A stretch of DNA of 64,000 nucleotides from Sandaracinus amylolyticus (GTDB lineage: Bacteria; Myxococcota_A; Polyangia; Polyangiales; Sandaracinaceae), in contig NZ_CP070225.1 of the NCBI RefSeq assembly GCF_021631985.1, positions 3,906,001-3,970,000 on the forward strand. The letters are read 5' to 3'. Of the stretch, positions 1-10,488 are shown piece by piece; position 1 is the first letter of the stretch; every line of letters starts with the position of its first letter. A model generated the notes under the pieces. The model saw only the letters and a list, made by a program, of their open reading frames with translations, had not been told where the DNA came from and ran no database searches. A program made the position numbers and the translations under genes.

Positions 1-398
1 ACCTGGTGCCGCAGCTTGCGGATCTCGCCGGCGTCGATGTGCTCGTTGAGCACCGAGAGCGCGGCGCGCAGCACGTCGCGCGGCGCCGCGTGCGGCCCGC
101 CCTCGAGGCCCGACGCGATCTCGTCGTAGACCTCGTCGACGCTCGCGAGCGCCGCGGGCACGTGCGAGGGACGCCAGCCCTCGTAGTACACGCCGCGCAG
201 CAGGAGCGGGAGCTGCGCGGCGAGCGCCGCGGACTCGTTCGCCGGGAGCCGATCCCGGATCGCGTGGAGCGCGGCGCGGAGGCATCGATACGCGAGCTGC
301 GTGGTGCCCGAGCCGAGCTCCTCGACGTAGGCGTGCAGCCATTCGTAGCTGAGCTGCATCGTGTGCTCGAAGGCATCGACGTGATCGTCACGAGTCAT
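1..398 (-). CDS. DUF2267 family protein (partial, 3' end beyond window)
   Basis: Reading leftward from ATG at 398, the first 132 codons are open and leave the window. The protein starts MTRDDHVDAFEHTMQLSYEW and contains RDRLPANESAALAAQLPLLL followed by RGVYYEGWRP. This succession (an amphipathic helix, RDRLP.NE...L.AQLP.LLRG.YY.GW) is the recognisable core of DUF2267 proteins, small cytosolic helical proteins of unknown role. A Shine-Dalgarno-like AGGAGG lies about a dozen bases upstream (complement of 411-416), which supports this start. It is divergent from the hydrolase at 577. No function can be assigned. The family call is firm from the motif; the C-terminus is unseen. Confidence 0.8.
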   Translation of the reverse strand, partial: MTRDDHVDAFEHTMQLSYEWLHAYVEELGSGTTQLAYRCLRAALHAIRDRLPANESAALAAQLPLLLRGVYYEGWRPSHVPAALASVDEVYDEIASGLEGGPHAAPRDVLRAALSVLNEHIDAGEIRKLRHQ

Positions 399-576
399 CG
401 AGGGTGCGTGTCCTCCTGGCACCTCCGCTCAGCAATCCTCGTGCGCGGAGAGCGCCGTCGAGCACACGTGTGGCGCATCGCCGCGCAGGGACCTCGAGCG
501 GGCTCGCTTGGTCTGGGATTGCGCGCGTGCTCCGGCTTCGCTTGCCCGTGCTCGGATGGTGCACATCTCGGTCGCC

Positions 577-1284
577 ATGAGCCGGCCCACGTCGATCCAT
601 CCCGGCGAACGCCGTGCACCCGAGATCGTCGCCGAGCGGCGCGAGGTGTCGATCCCGGTCCGCGGCGCGCACGTGGAGGGCGACCTCGTGGTCCCCACCG
701 GCGCGCGCGGGCTCGTCGTGTTCGCCCACGGGAGCGGGAGCAGCCGCTACAGCCCGCGCAATCGCTACGTCGCCGAGGTGCTGCAGCGCGGCAAGCTCGG
801 CACGCTGCTGCTCGATCTGCTCACGCGCGAGGAAGAGGCGATCGACGCGCGCACCGCGCACCTGCGCTTCGACATCGAGCTGCTCGCGGAGCGGCTCGTG
901 TCGGCGATCGAGTGGGCGCGGCGAGATCCCGCGACGCGCGAGCTGCGGCTCGGGTTCTTCGGCGCGAGCACGGGCGGCGGCGCGGCGCTGGTCGCTGCGG
1001 CGTTGCGCCCCGACGCCGTGGCGGCCGTGGTGTCACGCGGCGGTCGTCCCGACCTCGCGGGCAACGCGCTGCCGCTGGTCCGCGCGCCCACGCTGCTGAT
1101 CGTCGGCGGCGACGACGTGCCGGTGCTCGAGCTCCATCGCGAGGCGATCGCGCGCATGCAGCACGAGGTGCACCTCGAGGTGATCGTGGGCGCGACCCAC
1201 CTCTTCGAGGAGCCGGGCGCGCTCGAGGAGGTCGGGCGGCTCGCGCGGGAGTTCCTGGTCGCGAAGCTCGGTCCTCCCTCGTGA
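577..1284 (+). CDS. Alpha/beta hydrolase, dienelactone-hydrolase-like
   Basis: A 235-residue cytosolic protein with an alpha/beta-hydrolase core. The oxyanion strand VVFAHGSGSS is near residue 47, the nucleophile elbow GFFGASTGGG places Ser at about 131, the acid is in GGDD (about 179-180), and the catalytic His is in GATHLF (about 208). Order and spacing fit a complete catalytic triad. The short cap and the elbow resemble phosphoribosyltransferase-linked or dienelactone-hydrolase-like members; the substrate is unknown. The start is uncertain: an in-frame ATG at 556 is possible and neither has a strong ribosome-binding site. The gene converges on the oxidoreductase whose stop is at 1313, with 28 bp between them. 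Confidence 0.85.
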   Translation: MSRPTSIHPGERRAPEIVAERREVSIPVRGAHVEGDLVVPTGARGLVVFAHGSGSSRYSPRNRYVAEVLQRGKLGTLLLDLLTREEEAIDARTAHLRFDIELLAERLVSAIEWARRDPATRELRLGFFGASTGGGAALVAAALRPDAVAAVVSRGGRPDLAGNALPLVRAPTLLIVGGDDVPVLELHREAIARMQHEVHLEVIVGATHLFEEPGALEEVGRLAREFLVAKLGPPS

Positions 1285-1312
1285 TGAGGGCGCGCTCATG
1301 GCTCGCGGCGAG

Positions 1313-2608
1313 CTATGAGCGCGCGACCATGCGCGACAGCGCGCGCGACCACGCCGCGCGCGCCGCCCCGGGACGCGACGGATAGAGCGGATGGAGGGCG
1401 CGGATCGCCTCCATGCGCGCGGCGACCCGCGCGAGCCGCGACACCAGCGCGCGCTCGCGGAGGGCGCGCGGCGCCTTCGCGAGGAGCGCGCGGGTCCCGA
1501 GCGAGGGCGGCAGCTGGGTCATCGCGGGCCGCATCATCGCGGCATCGAGCAGGCCTCCGGCGACGAGGCGCTCGAGCTCGTCGGGCGTCATGCGCTGGCT
1601 GTAACGGCGGAAGAGGTCGTACGCCGCGAGCACGCCGCCGCGCTCGCGGGTCCAGCGCGTCTCGTACTCGGCGAGCCCACCGCCGCGCGTGATCGCATCG
1701 ACGAGCACCCGCGCGGCGACGAGCCCCGCGCCGATGCCCGAGCCATGCGCCGAGAAGACCATCAGCGCGGCGTCGCCGATGCGCGCGACGCGACCCTGCG
1801 CGAGCGGGAGCGCGGGACGACCGAGCGGGATCGCGCGGGCACCGGCGCGCAGCGGTGCGCCGATCCACGGATGCTCGGCGGCGAAACGCTCGATCATCGC
1901 GCGGCCCGAGAGATGACCCTCCGCGGGGATCGATCCGGTGAGCATCGAGACGTGATCGCGCTCGAGGCGCAGGTTGAGCACCGAGTAGCCGCCCGCGCTG
2001 CCGACGAACGAGAGCACCTCGCCGATCGGCACGCGGTGCCGCGCGAAGAGCGCCTCGGCCTCGCCGCGATCGCGCACCTCGCGGATCTCCTGGGCGGCGG
2101 AGCAGAGGTCGTGGCGGGTGAGGCCCGGCGGCTCGCCGAGCAGGCGCGCGCCCGCGAGCCCCGACGCGTCGACGATCACGTCGGCGCGCACCACGCCGCG
2201 ATCGGTGCGCAGCGCGCCGCCCTCGACGCCGCCTTCGAGCCCGAGCGCGCGCACCTCTCCTTCGAGCATCGCGCCGGCGTCGCGCGCGTCCTGGTGCAGG
2301 CGCGCGACGAGCAGGCTCATGTCGAGCTCGAGCACGCCGTGATCGCGCACCACGACGTGCCCCTCGCCGGCGCGGAAGTGATAGGGGACCTCGTCGCCGA
2401 CGAGCTCGGCGCCGCGCGGCTGCGCAATGCGTGCTTCGTCGAAGCACCAGCGAGGCACCGCGTTGATCCATTGCGCCCCGGCGCGCTCGAGCGGACCGCG
2501 ATCGACGAGCAGCGTGCGGAGGCCTGCGCGAGCGCCCAGCGACGCGACGGCGGCGCCCGCAGTGCCCGCACCGACGACGAGGAGCTCGACCCGCTCGGGC
2601 AGCGACAT
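1313..2608 (-). CDS. FAD-dependent oxidoreductase, geranylgeranyl-reductase/halogenase-like fold
   Basis: A 431-residue flavoprotein. The N-terminus has the Rossmann dinucleotide motif GAGTAG (residues 13-18) after a short beta strand, followed by LLVDRG, typical of the acidic end of the FAD-binding fold. A second flavin motif, RIGDAALMVFSAHGSGIGAG, lies in the C-terminal half, as in the p-hydroxybenzoate-hydroxylase/geranylgeranyl-reductase superfamily. The rest is an Arg-rich helical C-terminus. The substrate cannot be told. The gene is divergent from the membrane protein at 2651, with only 42 bp between starts, so promoters must overlap. The ATG at 2608 gives a natural start just before the first beta strand. 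Confidence 0.82.
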   Translation of the reverse strand: MSLPERVELLVVGAGTAGAAVASLGARAGLRTLLVDRGPLERAGAQWINAVPRWCFDEARIAQPRGAELVGDEVPYHFRAGEGHVVVRDHGVLELDMSLLVARLHQDARDAGAMLEGEVRALGLEGGVEGGALRTDRGVVRADVIVDASGLAGARLLGEPPGLTRHDLCSAAQEIREVRDRGEAEALFARHRVPIGEVLSFVGSAGGYSVLNLRLERDHVSMLTGSIPAEGHLSGRAMIERFAAEHPWIGAPLRAGARAIPLGRPALPLAQGRVARIGDAALMVFSAHGSGIGAGLVAARVLVDAITRGGGLAEYETRWTRERGGVLAAYDLFRRYSQRMTPDELERLVAGGLLDAAMMRPAMTQLPPSLGTRALLAKAPRALRERALVSRLARVAARMEAIRALHPLYPSRPGAARAAWSRALSRMVARS

Positions 2609-2650
2609 GCGCGCGAGGATACCCGGGCGCGACGAGCGTAGAGTGTTCGC

Positions 2651-4627
2651 GTGTCCGATCTGCAAGGCGAGAACGCCCGCACCCTCGACGTCGCGTCGCT
2701 CCCTCCCGCGCTGAGCCGGGAGCTCGCGAGCGTGCTCGCGCCACGAGGGCCGGCGCTGCTCGCCGCGCCCGATCGCTTCGCGTGGCGCGAGCGAGCCGCG
2801 ATCGCGCTCGCTCCGATCGGCGCGTTCGTGATGGTCGCGCTCGCGGCGCGCGCGTTCGCCGCGGCGTGCGAGCCCCGACACGAGCCGACGTGGGCGCTGG
2901 TGTACGCGCTCCCCGCGGTGCCCCTCGCGCTGCTGATCGTGCGCGCCATCCTCGCGCCGCTGCGCGCGCGGCGCATGCCCTTCGCGCCCGGGGTGTACGT
3001 GCTCGATCGCGACGTGGTGATCGCGCACGGGCCCGAGGTGCGCGTGGTGCCGCTCCGCGCCGTCGCGGGCGTGAGCGCGCCGCGTCGTCTGCCGATCGGA
3101 GGGCTCGCCGAGATCACGCTCTGGCTCGAGGGCGAGCCCGCGGAGACGTGCCTCGTGCCGGTGGCGGACGCGGAGTCGGCCGCCGAGCGGGTCGAGCGAG
3201 CGCGCGAAGCGGCTCTCGCGCCCGAGGATCAGGCGACGCGCCGGCGGAGGCACGACCCGCTCGCGGAGCTGCGGCGCTCGACGTCGTGGGAGCGCGCGAC
3301 CGACGCGCGGCCGCGCAGCGACTGGGCGCGCAGCATCGCGCTCGCGGTGCCGCTCGCCCTCGTGATCGGCGCGCTCTCGGTGCTCGCGCGCAATGCGCTG
3401 AGCGACGCCGCGGCGATCGCGAGCGCGAGCGCGTCGAACGACGTCGAGGCGCTGCGCTGCTACGCGGACTCGGGCGGCTCCGACGCAGCGCGGGTGCGCG
3501 CCGAGCTGCTGCCGCGCGCAGCGTACGCGCAGGCGATCGCGGCCGGTGACACCGCGTCGCTCGGTCAGTACGTCGAGGCCTATCCCGAGGGCCCCGACAC
3601 CCCCGCGGCGCGCACCCGGTGGATCGAGCTGGAGTACGAGAACGCGCGATCGAGCGCGTGGGGCCTGCGCGCATTCGTGACGCGCTTCCCCGATGCCCCG
3701 CAGGTCGCGGAAGCACGCACCGCGATGCCGCGTCTCGCGCTCGAGGAAGCGCGGCGCTCCGACGACGCGGGGGCCTACGCGTACGTGGCGCGCGAATATG
3801 CGGGCACGCCCGAGGGCGACGAGGCGCGGCGGCTCCATCACGCGCGCTACGAGCGCGCGCTCGAGGCGCTGATCGTGCGCGGCGCGAGGCCCGAGGTGAC
3901 GGCGTTCCTGCGCGCCCTCTTCGCGCACCTCGAGGCGCACGAGGACGCGAGCGTGCTGGTTCGCTTCCGCACGCCGTCGAGCGAGGCGCTGCGGATCTTC
4001 GACGCGCTGGTCGACGAGTCGCAGAACGTGCCGATCGAGCCGATCGCGCCCTCGTTCTCGCGACGCCTGTCGGTGCAGCGCGAGGCGCTCGTGTTCGATC
4101 GGCTCAACACCGCGTTCGAGCCCCTCGTGCCGCGCGACGTGATGCACCTCGCGCGCGGCGCGAACCTGCCCGACGTGCCGAGCGAGGAGCAGATCCTCTT
4201 GCGCCTCGAAGGCGTGCCCGAGGAAGAGCACGAGGCGATGCGCGCCGCGATCCTCGCCGAGGCGGAGGACGAGGGCACCGCGCCCGAGATCCGCATCGAG
4301 TACACGATCGTGCCGACCGGCGACGTGTACGTGAGCAGCCCGGTTGCCCCGCGGTTCGACGCGTTCGGAGGGCTCGACGTCGAGCACGACGAGCGACGAT
4401 TCGCCGCGTTCCTCGTGCGATTCGCGATCGAGATGCGCATCCCCGGCGCGAGCGAGCGCAACGTGTTCGAGCTCGTGGTGCAGCCCGACGAGCACGTGCG
4501 CGTCGACGGTGGCTCGGGCGCGCCGAGCGAGTCGACGATCTACGAAGTGCTCGCGACGAGCGCGTTCGATCGCCTCGGAGACGGGCTCACCACCGCATTC
4601 CTCGGCGGTGTCCAACACGTCCCCTGA
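2651..4627 (+). CDS. Membrane protein with helical repeats, unknown function
   Basis: A 658-residue protein starting at GTG. Hydrophobic stretches near residues 48-68, 78-98 and 225-245 look like transmembrane helices. Between them, VYVLDRDVVIAHGPEVRVVP resembles a bacterial PH-like beta segment, which is a guess. After the third helix comes a long soluble part rich in short Ala/Arg/Glu helices of TPR or Sel1-like character, for example LGQYVEAYPEGPDTPAARTR, ending in an alpha/beta C-terminus. I recognise no enzyme motif. It lies 40 bp upstream of the Ser/Thr kinase at 4668 on the same strand, so the two are probably co-transcribed, and it might be a partner or substrate of that kinase. Confidence 0.75.
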   Translation: MSDLQGENARTLDVASLPPALSRELASVLAPRGPALLAAPDRFAWRERAAIALAPIGAFVMVALAARAFAAACEPRHEPTWALVYALPAVPLALLIVRAILAPLRARRMPFAPGVYVLDRDVVIAHGPEVRVVPLRAVAGVSAPRRLPIGGLAEITLWLEGEPAETCLVPVADAESAAERVERAREAALAPEDQATRRRRHDPLAELRRSTSWERATDARPRSDWARSIALAVPLALVIGALSVLARNALSDAAAIASASASNDVEALRCYADSGGSDAARVRAELLPRAAYAQAIAAGDTASLGQYVEAYPEGPDTPAARTRWIELEYENARSSAWGLRAFVTRFPDAPQVAEARTAMPRLALEEARRSDDAGAYAYVAREYAGTPEGDEARRLHHARYERALEALIVRGARPEVTAFLRALFAHLEAHEDASVLVRFRTPSSEALRIFDALVDESQNVPIEPIAPSFSRRLSVQREALVFDRLNTAFEPLVPRDVMHLARGANLPDVPSEEQILLRLEGVPEEEHEAMRAAILAEAEDEGTAPEIRIEYTIVPTGDVYVSSPVAPRFDAFGGLDVEHDERRFAAFLVRFAIEMRIPGASERNVFELVVQPDEHVRVDGGSGAPSESTIYEVLATSAFDRLGDGLTTAFLGGVQHVP

Positions 4628-4667
4628 CGGGGAGGCGCCCGCCGTGCGAGCATCCGGGCGCTCCGTC

Positions 4668-6569
4668 ATGTCGCTCGAAGACGCCCCGTCGCCGCAGACG
4701 CCGCGCACGATCGCCGACCGCATCGCGGGGATCAGCTCGCTGGCGAAGACCATCGAGCGCGCGCCCGGCGCGACGATCCGCCCCGATTCCCCCGACACCT
4801 CGCTGCTCGACACGCTCGCGCCCGCGATCGAAGCGCGCGAGGGCGCCGCGATCCGCCTCGGTCGCACCCTCGGCGAAGGCGGCATGGGCGTGGTGCGCGA
4901 GGGCGTGCAGGTGAGCCTCGCGCGGCGCGTCGCGGTGAAGACGTTGCGCGATCGCGATCGCGATGCCGGCACGCAGCGCGCGACGGCGAAGCTGCTCTAC
5001 GAAGCGCGCGTCACCGGTGCGCTCGAGCACCCGAACGTCGTGCCGGTGCACGACATCGCATCGGACGCGCAGGGCACGCCGCTGATCGTGCTCAAGCACA
5101 TCGACGGCGTGGTGTGGAGCGAGCTTCTGCGCGACCCCGAGCGCGTCGCGCGCGATCACGGCGCGACCGATCCGCTCGAGTGGCACCTGCGCGTCCTGCT
5201 CCAGGTCTGCAACGCGGTGCACTTCGCGCACACGCGCGGCGTGCTCCATCGCGATCTGAAGCCCGACAACGTGATGATCGGCGGCTTCGGCGAGGTCTAC
5301 GTGCTCGACTGGGGCCTCGCGGTGCGCACCGCGGATCAGGCCTCGGCGACGCCGAAGATGGATCCCGCCGAGGGCCTCGTGCTCGCGGGCACGCCTTGGT
5401 ACATGGCGCCCGAGATGCTCGGCGGCGCGGCCGCGCGGCTCTCGCCCGCGACCGACGTCTACCTGCTCGGCGGCGTGCTGCACGAGATCGTCACCGGACG
5501 CGCGCCGCACCAGGAGAGCAACCTCCACGCGATCCTCGCGAGCGTGGTGCAGTCGCGGCCGCACCTCGACGCGAGCGTGCCCGAGGAGCTCGCGGCGATC
5601 GTGCGGCGCGCGCTCGATCCCGATCCCGCGCGTCGCTTCGGCAGCGCCGACGCGCTGCGCACCGCGGTCGAGGGCTTCCTGCGGCATCGCGGTGCGGTGC
5701 AGCTCGCGATCGAGGCGGAGCGCTCGCTCGCGGCGCTCGAGGAGGAGCTCGCGCGCGAGGACGCGACGCCCGCGCGCGAGGTGATCGATCGCCACTTCGC
5801 CGAGTGCCGCTTCGGCTTCCGCGCCGCGCTGCGCGCGTGGCCCGAGGGGACGCGCGCGAAGGAGGGCCTCGAGCGCGCGGTCTCGCGCATGGTCGCGCAC
5901 GAGCTCGACGCCGGCCGACCGCACGCCGCCGCGGCGCTGATCGGCGAGCTCGACGCGCCGCCTCGCGCCCTCGCGTCGCGCGTGAACGACGCGGTGCGCG
6001 CGTGGGATGCGCGACAGGAAGCGCTGCTGCGCCTCGACCGCGAGCACGATCCCTCGCTCGGTCGCGGCCTGCGCCTCTCGATCACGGTGTTCGTCGGGCT
6101 CTTCTGGACGCTCGGTCCGGTCCTCGCGCCCTACGTCGATCCGACCTACGGCAGCTCGCACGCGAGCATGACGGTGCTGCCGGTCATCCTCACCGCGCTC
6201 GTCGCGGTCGTCGCGTTCTCGCTGCGCGATCGTGTGCTGCAGACGTCGTTCAACCGCCGCCTCGCCGCTGCGTTCTTCCTCAGTCAGCTCGGCGAGATCT
6301 TCATCTACGTCGGCGGCAGCGCGGCGCAGATGACGATCGCGCAGTGCCACGCGGTCGTGATGCTCGTCGCGAGCGGCACGGTGGGCATGCTCGCGGCCGC
6401 GGTGTCGCGCGCGTTCTGGATCGCGTCGCTCGCGTTCGTCGTCGCGTTCGGCGTGGGCTCGGTGTGGCCGCAGTGGATCGGGATCGCGGAGGCGATCGCC
6501 AACGCGATCATCACGGTCACCGCGATCGTGCTGTGGAGCCAGCGGGTGCCGCGGCCGAAGCGGCGCTGA
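4668..6569 (+). CDS. Serine/threonine protein kinase with multi-pass C-terminal membrane domain
   Basis: A 633-residue Hanks-type kinase. After about 60 residues of disordered N-terminus come the glycine loop GEGGMG (69-74), the ATP lysine in VAVK (Lys91), the catalytic loop HRDLKPDN (194-201), the metal-binding motif as DWG rather than DFG (214-216), and the APE motif as MAPEM. A helical linker follows, then about five hydrophobic helices between residues 470 and 620, ending PRPKRR. DWG is seen in a subset of bacterial and myxobacterial kinases and does not by itself imply inactivity. A polytopic C-terminal domain differs from the usual single helix plus sensor and may sense a membrane state. 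The gene abuts the convergent ABC-F gene: stop at 6569, next stop at 6570. Confidence 0.93.
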   Translation: MSLEDAPSPQTPRTIADRIAGISSLAKTIERAPGATIRPDSPDTSLLDTLAPAIEAREGAAIRLGRTLGEGGMGVVREGVQVSLARRVAVKTLRDRDRDAGTQRATAKLLYEARVTGALEHPNVVPVHDIASDAQGTPLIVLKHIDGVVWSELLRDPERVARDHGATDPLEWHLRVLLQVCNAVHFAHTRGVLHRDLKPDNVMIGGFGEVYVLDWGLAVRTADQASATPKMDPAEGLVLAGTPWYMAPEMLGGAAARLSPATDVYLLGGVLHEIVTGRAPHQESNLHAILASVVQSRPHLDASVPEELAAIVRRALDPDPARRFGSADALRTAVEGFLRHRGAVQLAIEAERSLAALEEELAREDATPAREVIDRHFAECRFGFRAALRAWPEGTRAKEGLERAVSRMVAHELDAGRPHAAAALIGELDAPPRALASRVNDAVRAWDARQEALLRLDREHDPSLGRGLRLSITVFVGLFWTLGPVLAPYVDPTYGSSHASMTVLPVILTALVAVVAFSLRDRVLQTSFNRRLAAAFFLSQLGEIFIYVGGSAAQMTIAQCHAVVMLVASGTVGMLAAAVSRAFWIASLAFVVAFGVGSVWPQWIGIAEAIANAIITVTAIVLWSQRVPRPKRR

Positions 6570-8486
<1,917 letters not shown>

Positions 8487-8683
8487 GGAGGGGCGCGAGC
8501 CTAGGGCTCGCCGGTGGGAGACGCCAGGCGCGCTCCCCTGTCCCGGCCGATCGGCCGAATTCGACCCACACGAGAGCTCGGTGACAAGACGACAACACAT
8601 CAAAATTTATCAACCCGAACGGCACCACCGCTCCACCCACCGAGCAGCTGACAACCAACACGGACGTCCACGCGGAGGTGCTC

Positions 8684-9613
8684 ATGCTCCAGGCGAGACT
8701 CGTTTCTCTCGTTCCCCTCCTGGTCGTGCTGAGTGGCGTAGGGTGCGCAGGTCCATCGTCCGACGACGCAGCCGCGAGCGAGAGCGCACTGGTGCTCACC
8801 TCGCGCACACCCTCCGAGCTCGTCGGGTCCTACGCGCGCGCCGGCAGCCTCGTCACGTTCGAGAGCCGCACGACCGGCTCCGGACGCGCCGAGCTCCACC
8901 TCGTCGTCAACGGCTTCACGTACGACGTCGCGGTGGATCGCGCGGCGGGCACCGTGCATCTCGACGGTCACGGCGGCACCGTCTTCGTCGAGGATCGCGA
9001 GGCGATGGCCGCGCTCGAGCAGACGCTCGGCGACGCGTTCACGTTCGACGAGAGCACGCCGCTCCACGAGGTCGCGCTCCTGCGCGCCGCGAGCCAGCTC
9101 GGCGATGCGCCGCTCGGCCTCACGTTCGACCCGCGCGTGGTCGACGTCTCGGAGGCGCGCGGAGGCGACAAGCTCCCGAGCCCGGGCACGCTGGTGCAGG
9201 AGACGCTGCCCGGCGGCGTCGAGACCGTCGTCGGGATCATGGGCGCCGACGGCGAGATCCTCGCGGTCGACGATCCGAGCGCGCCCGAGGCGCTCCACTG
9301 TCAGTACGGCAACGAAGACGGGATCTGGCGTCTGCCCGGCTGCAACGGCGTGCACTGGGCGTGGGCCGAGCACGACGCGACGAACCACTGTCTGCGCGCA
9401 GAGAACAGCCCCTACGGCACCGGCACCGACGGGTGCTCGGGGCGCTGCGGGATCACCTGCAACTCGAGCTGGAACCTGTTCACGTGGGACTGCCTCGAGC
9501 ACGACGACTGCAGCATCGATCACGGCGGCGGCACGAACCCGTGGGACGCGTCGTGCGGTGACGAGTACTGGGAGGCGGCGGACGACTGGTGGTCGTGGGG
9601 TGACGCCTGCTGA
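8684..9613 (+). CDS. Secreted phospholipase A2-like protein with long propeptide
   Basis: A 309-residue exported protein. Residues 1-20 form a signal peptide followed by Cys21; the box SGVGC is an imperfect lipobox, so it is either a lipoprotein or simply secreted. Residues 22-205 contain no cysteine. The last 104 residues contain ten, with YGTGTDGCSGRCG resembling a calcium loop and WDCLEHDDCSID (269-279) matching the phospholipase A2 pattern Cys-x-x-His-Asp-x-Cys, with His273-Asp274 as candidate catalytic pair. The layout suggests a zymogen: Cys-free pro-region plus a compact disulfide-rich domain. The start is supported by GGAGG five bases upstream. Its stop overlaps the foldase gene and a protease gene follows, suggesting assisted folding and activation (inference). 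Confidence 0.72.
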   Translation: MLQARLVSLVPLLVVLSGVGCAGPSSDDAAASESALVLTSRTPSELVGSYARAGSLVTFESRTTGSGRAELHLVVNGFTYDVAVDRAAGTVHLDGHGGTVFVEDREAMAALEQTLGDAFTFDESTPLHEVALLRAASQLGDAPLGLTFDPRVVDVSEARGGDKLPSPGTLVQETLPGGVETVVGIMGADGEILAVDDPSAPEALHCQYGNEDGIWRLPGCNGVHWAWAEHDATNHCLRAENSPYGTGTDGCSGRCGITCNSSWNLFTWDCLEHDDCSIDHGGGTNPWDASCGDEYWEAADDWWSWGDAC

Positions 9614-10488
9614 GCCGGGCGCGCGCATCGATCGCGCTCGTGCTCGTCCTCGCGGCGGGGTGTGACGCGAGAGAGACGTCGGCGCGCGCCGACGGCGACG
9701 TGATCGTCGCGCACCTCGACGGGCAGCCCGTGCTCGCCTCCGAGGTGCAGCTCCACCTCCGTCCCGCGCCACCGCGCATCGGCGCGGGCCCCGCGATCGA
9801 TCCGCGCCGTGTGGCGCTCGACGAGGCCGTGCGCGTGCGGCTCCTCGCGCGCGAGGCACGCCGGCGCGGGCTCGCGCCGCTCGACGGGCCGCCCGCGCTC
9901 GTGCAGTCGTCGCTCGTCCGCGCGCTGGTCGACGAGGAGAGCGCACGGCGTGGTGTGCCGGCGCCGGAGGCGATCCCCGAGGACGAGCTGCGACGCTTCG
10001 TCGAGAACCACATCGATCGGCTCGACACGCCGAGCGAGATCCTCGTCGCCGCGATCGTGGTGACCGACGCGGCGCTCGCCGAGCGGCTCCTCGCGCAGGC
10101 CGATCGCGCCGACGGATCGGGCTTCGCGCGGCTCGTCGCGGCGCACTCGATCGACGCGGCGTCGCGCGCACGCGCGGGCGTGCTCGCGCCGGTCCGAGAG
10201 CACGACCACGAGCTCGATCGCGCGGTCTTCCAGGTCGCGTGGCAGCTCCGCCGGCCCGGCATGGTCGGGCTCGCGGAGGCGCACGACGGACGTTGGCTCG
10301 TGCTGCGCGCCATGCGGGTGGAGCGGCCCGCGCGCCCGTGGGAGACGTTCGCCGCGCGCGCTCGCAACCTGCTGGCCCGCCAGCGCCGCGACGAGGTCGT
10401 CGACGCGCTGATGGTCCAGCTCCGGCGCGTCGCGACGCTCACGATCGACGAGCGCGCGCTCGCAGGTCTGCCGGTGCCCGCGCGATGA
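9610..10488 (+). CDS. Parvulin-type peptidyl-prolyl isomerase lipoprotein (PpiC/SurA-like)
   Basis: The protein has an N-terminal SurA-like helical region (RRVALDEAVRVRLLAREA) and a parvulin core: SEILVAAIVVTDAALAERLL, then FARLVAAHSIDAASRARAG and a final LVLRAMRVERP. Parvulins isomerise X-Pro bonds in exported proteins. The first ordinary start, GTG at 9640, leaves only MLVLAAGC, too short for a signal peptide. Starting at CTG 9610 gives LSRARASIALVLVLAAGC, with charged n-region, hydrophobic core and lipobox LAAGC (Cys18). No ATG, GTG or TTG exists between the in-frame stop at 9601 and 9640. CTG overlaps the upstream TGA (CTGA, 9610-9613), implying coupling. The 3' end overlaps the protease ATG as ATGA. 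The conservative alternative start is 9640. Confidence 0.78.
   Translation: MSRARASIALVLVLAAGCDARETSARADGDVIVAHLDGQPVLASEVQLHLRPAPPRIGAGPAIDPRRVALDEAVRVRLLAREARRRGLAPLDGPPALVQSSLVRALVDEESARRGVPAPEAIPEDELRRFVENHIDRLDTPSEILVAAIVVTDAALAERLLAQADRADGSGFARLVAAHSIDAASRARAGVLAPVREHDHELDRAVFQVAWQLRRPGMVGLAEAHDGRWLVLRAMRVERPARPWETFAARARNLLARQRRDEVVDALMVQLRRVATLTIDERALAGLPVPAR

Noticed and set aside
1313-4972. A 1219-codon frame that looks like a fusion of the FAD oxidoreductase with a long N-terminus
   Set aside because: The N-terminal 788 residues are antisense to the membrane protein and kinase; the oxidoreductase starts at 2608.
4668-6569. Ser/Thr kinase considered a pseudokinase because of DWG
   Set aside because: ATP lysine, HRDLKPDN and the Asp of DWG are present, so activity is plausible.
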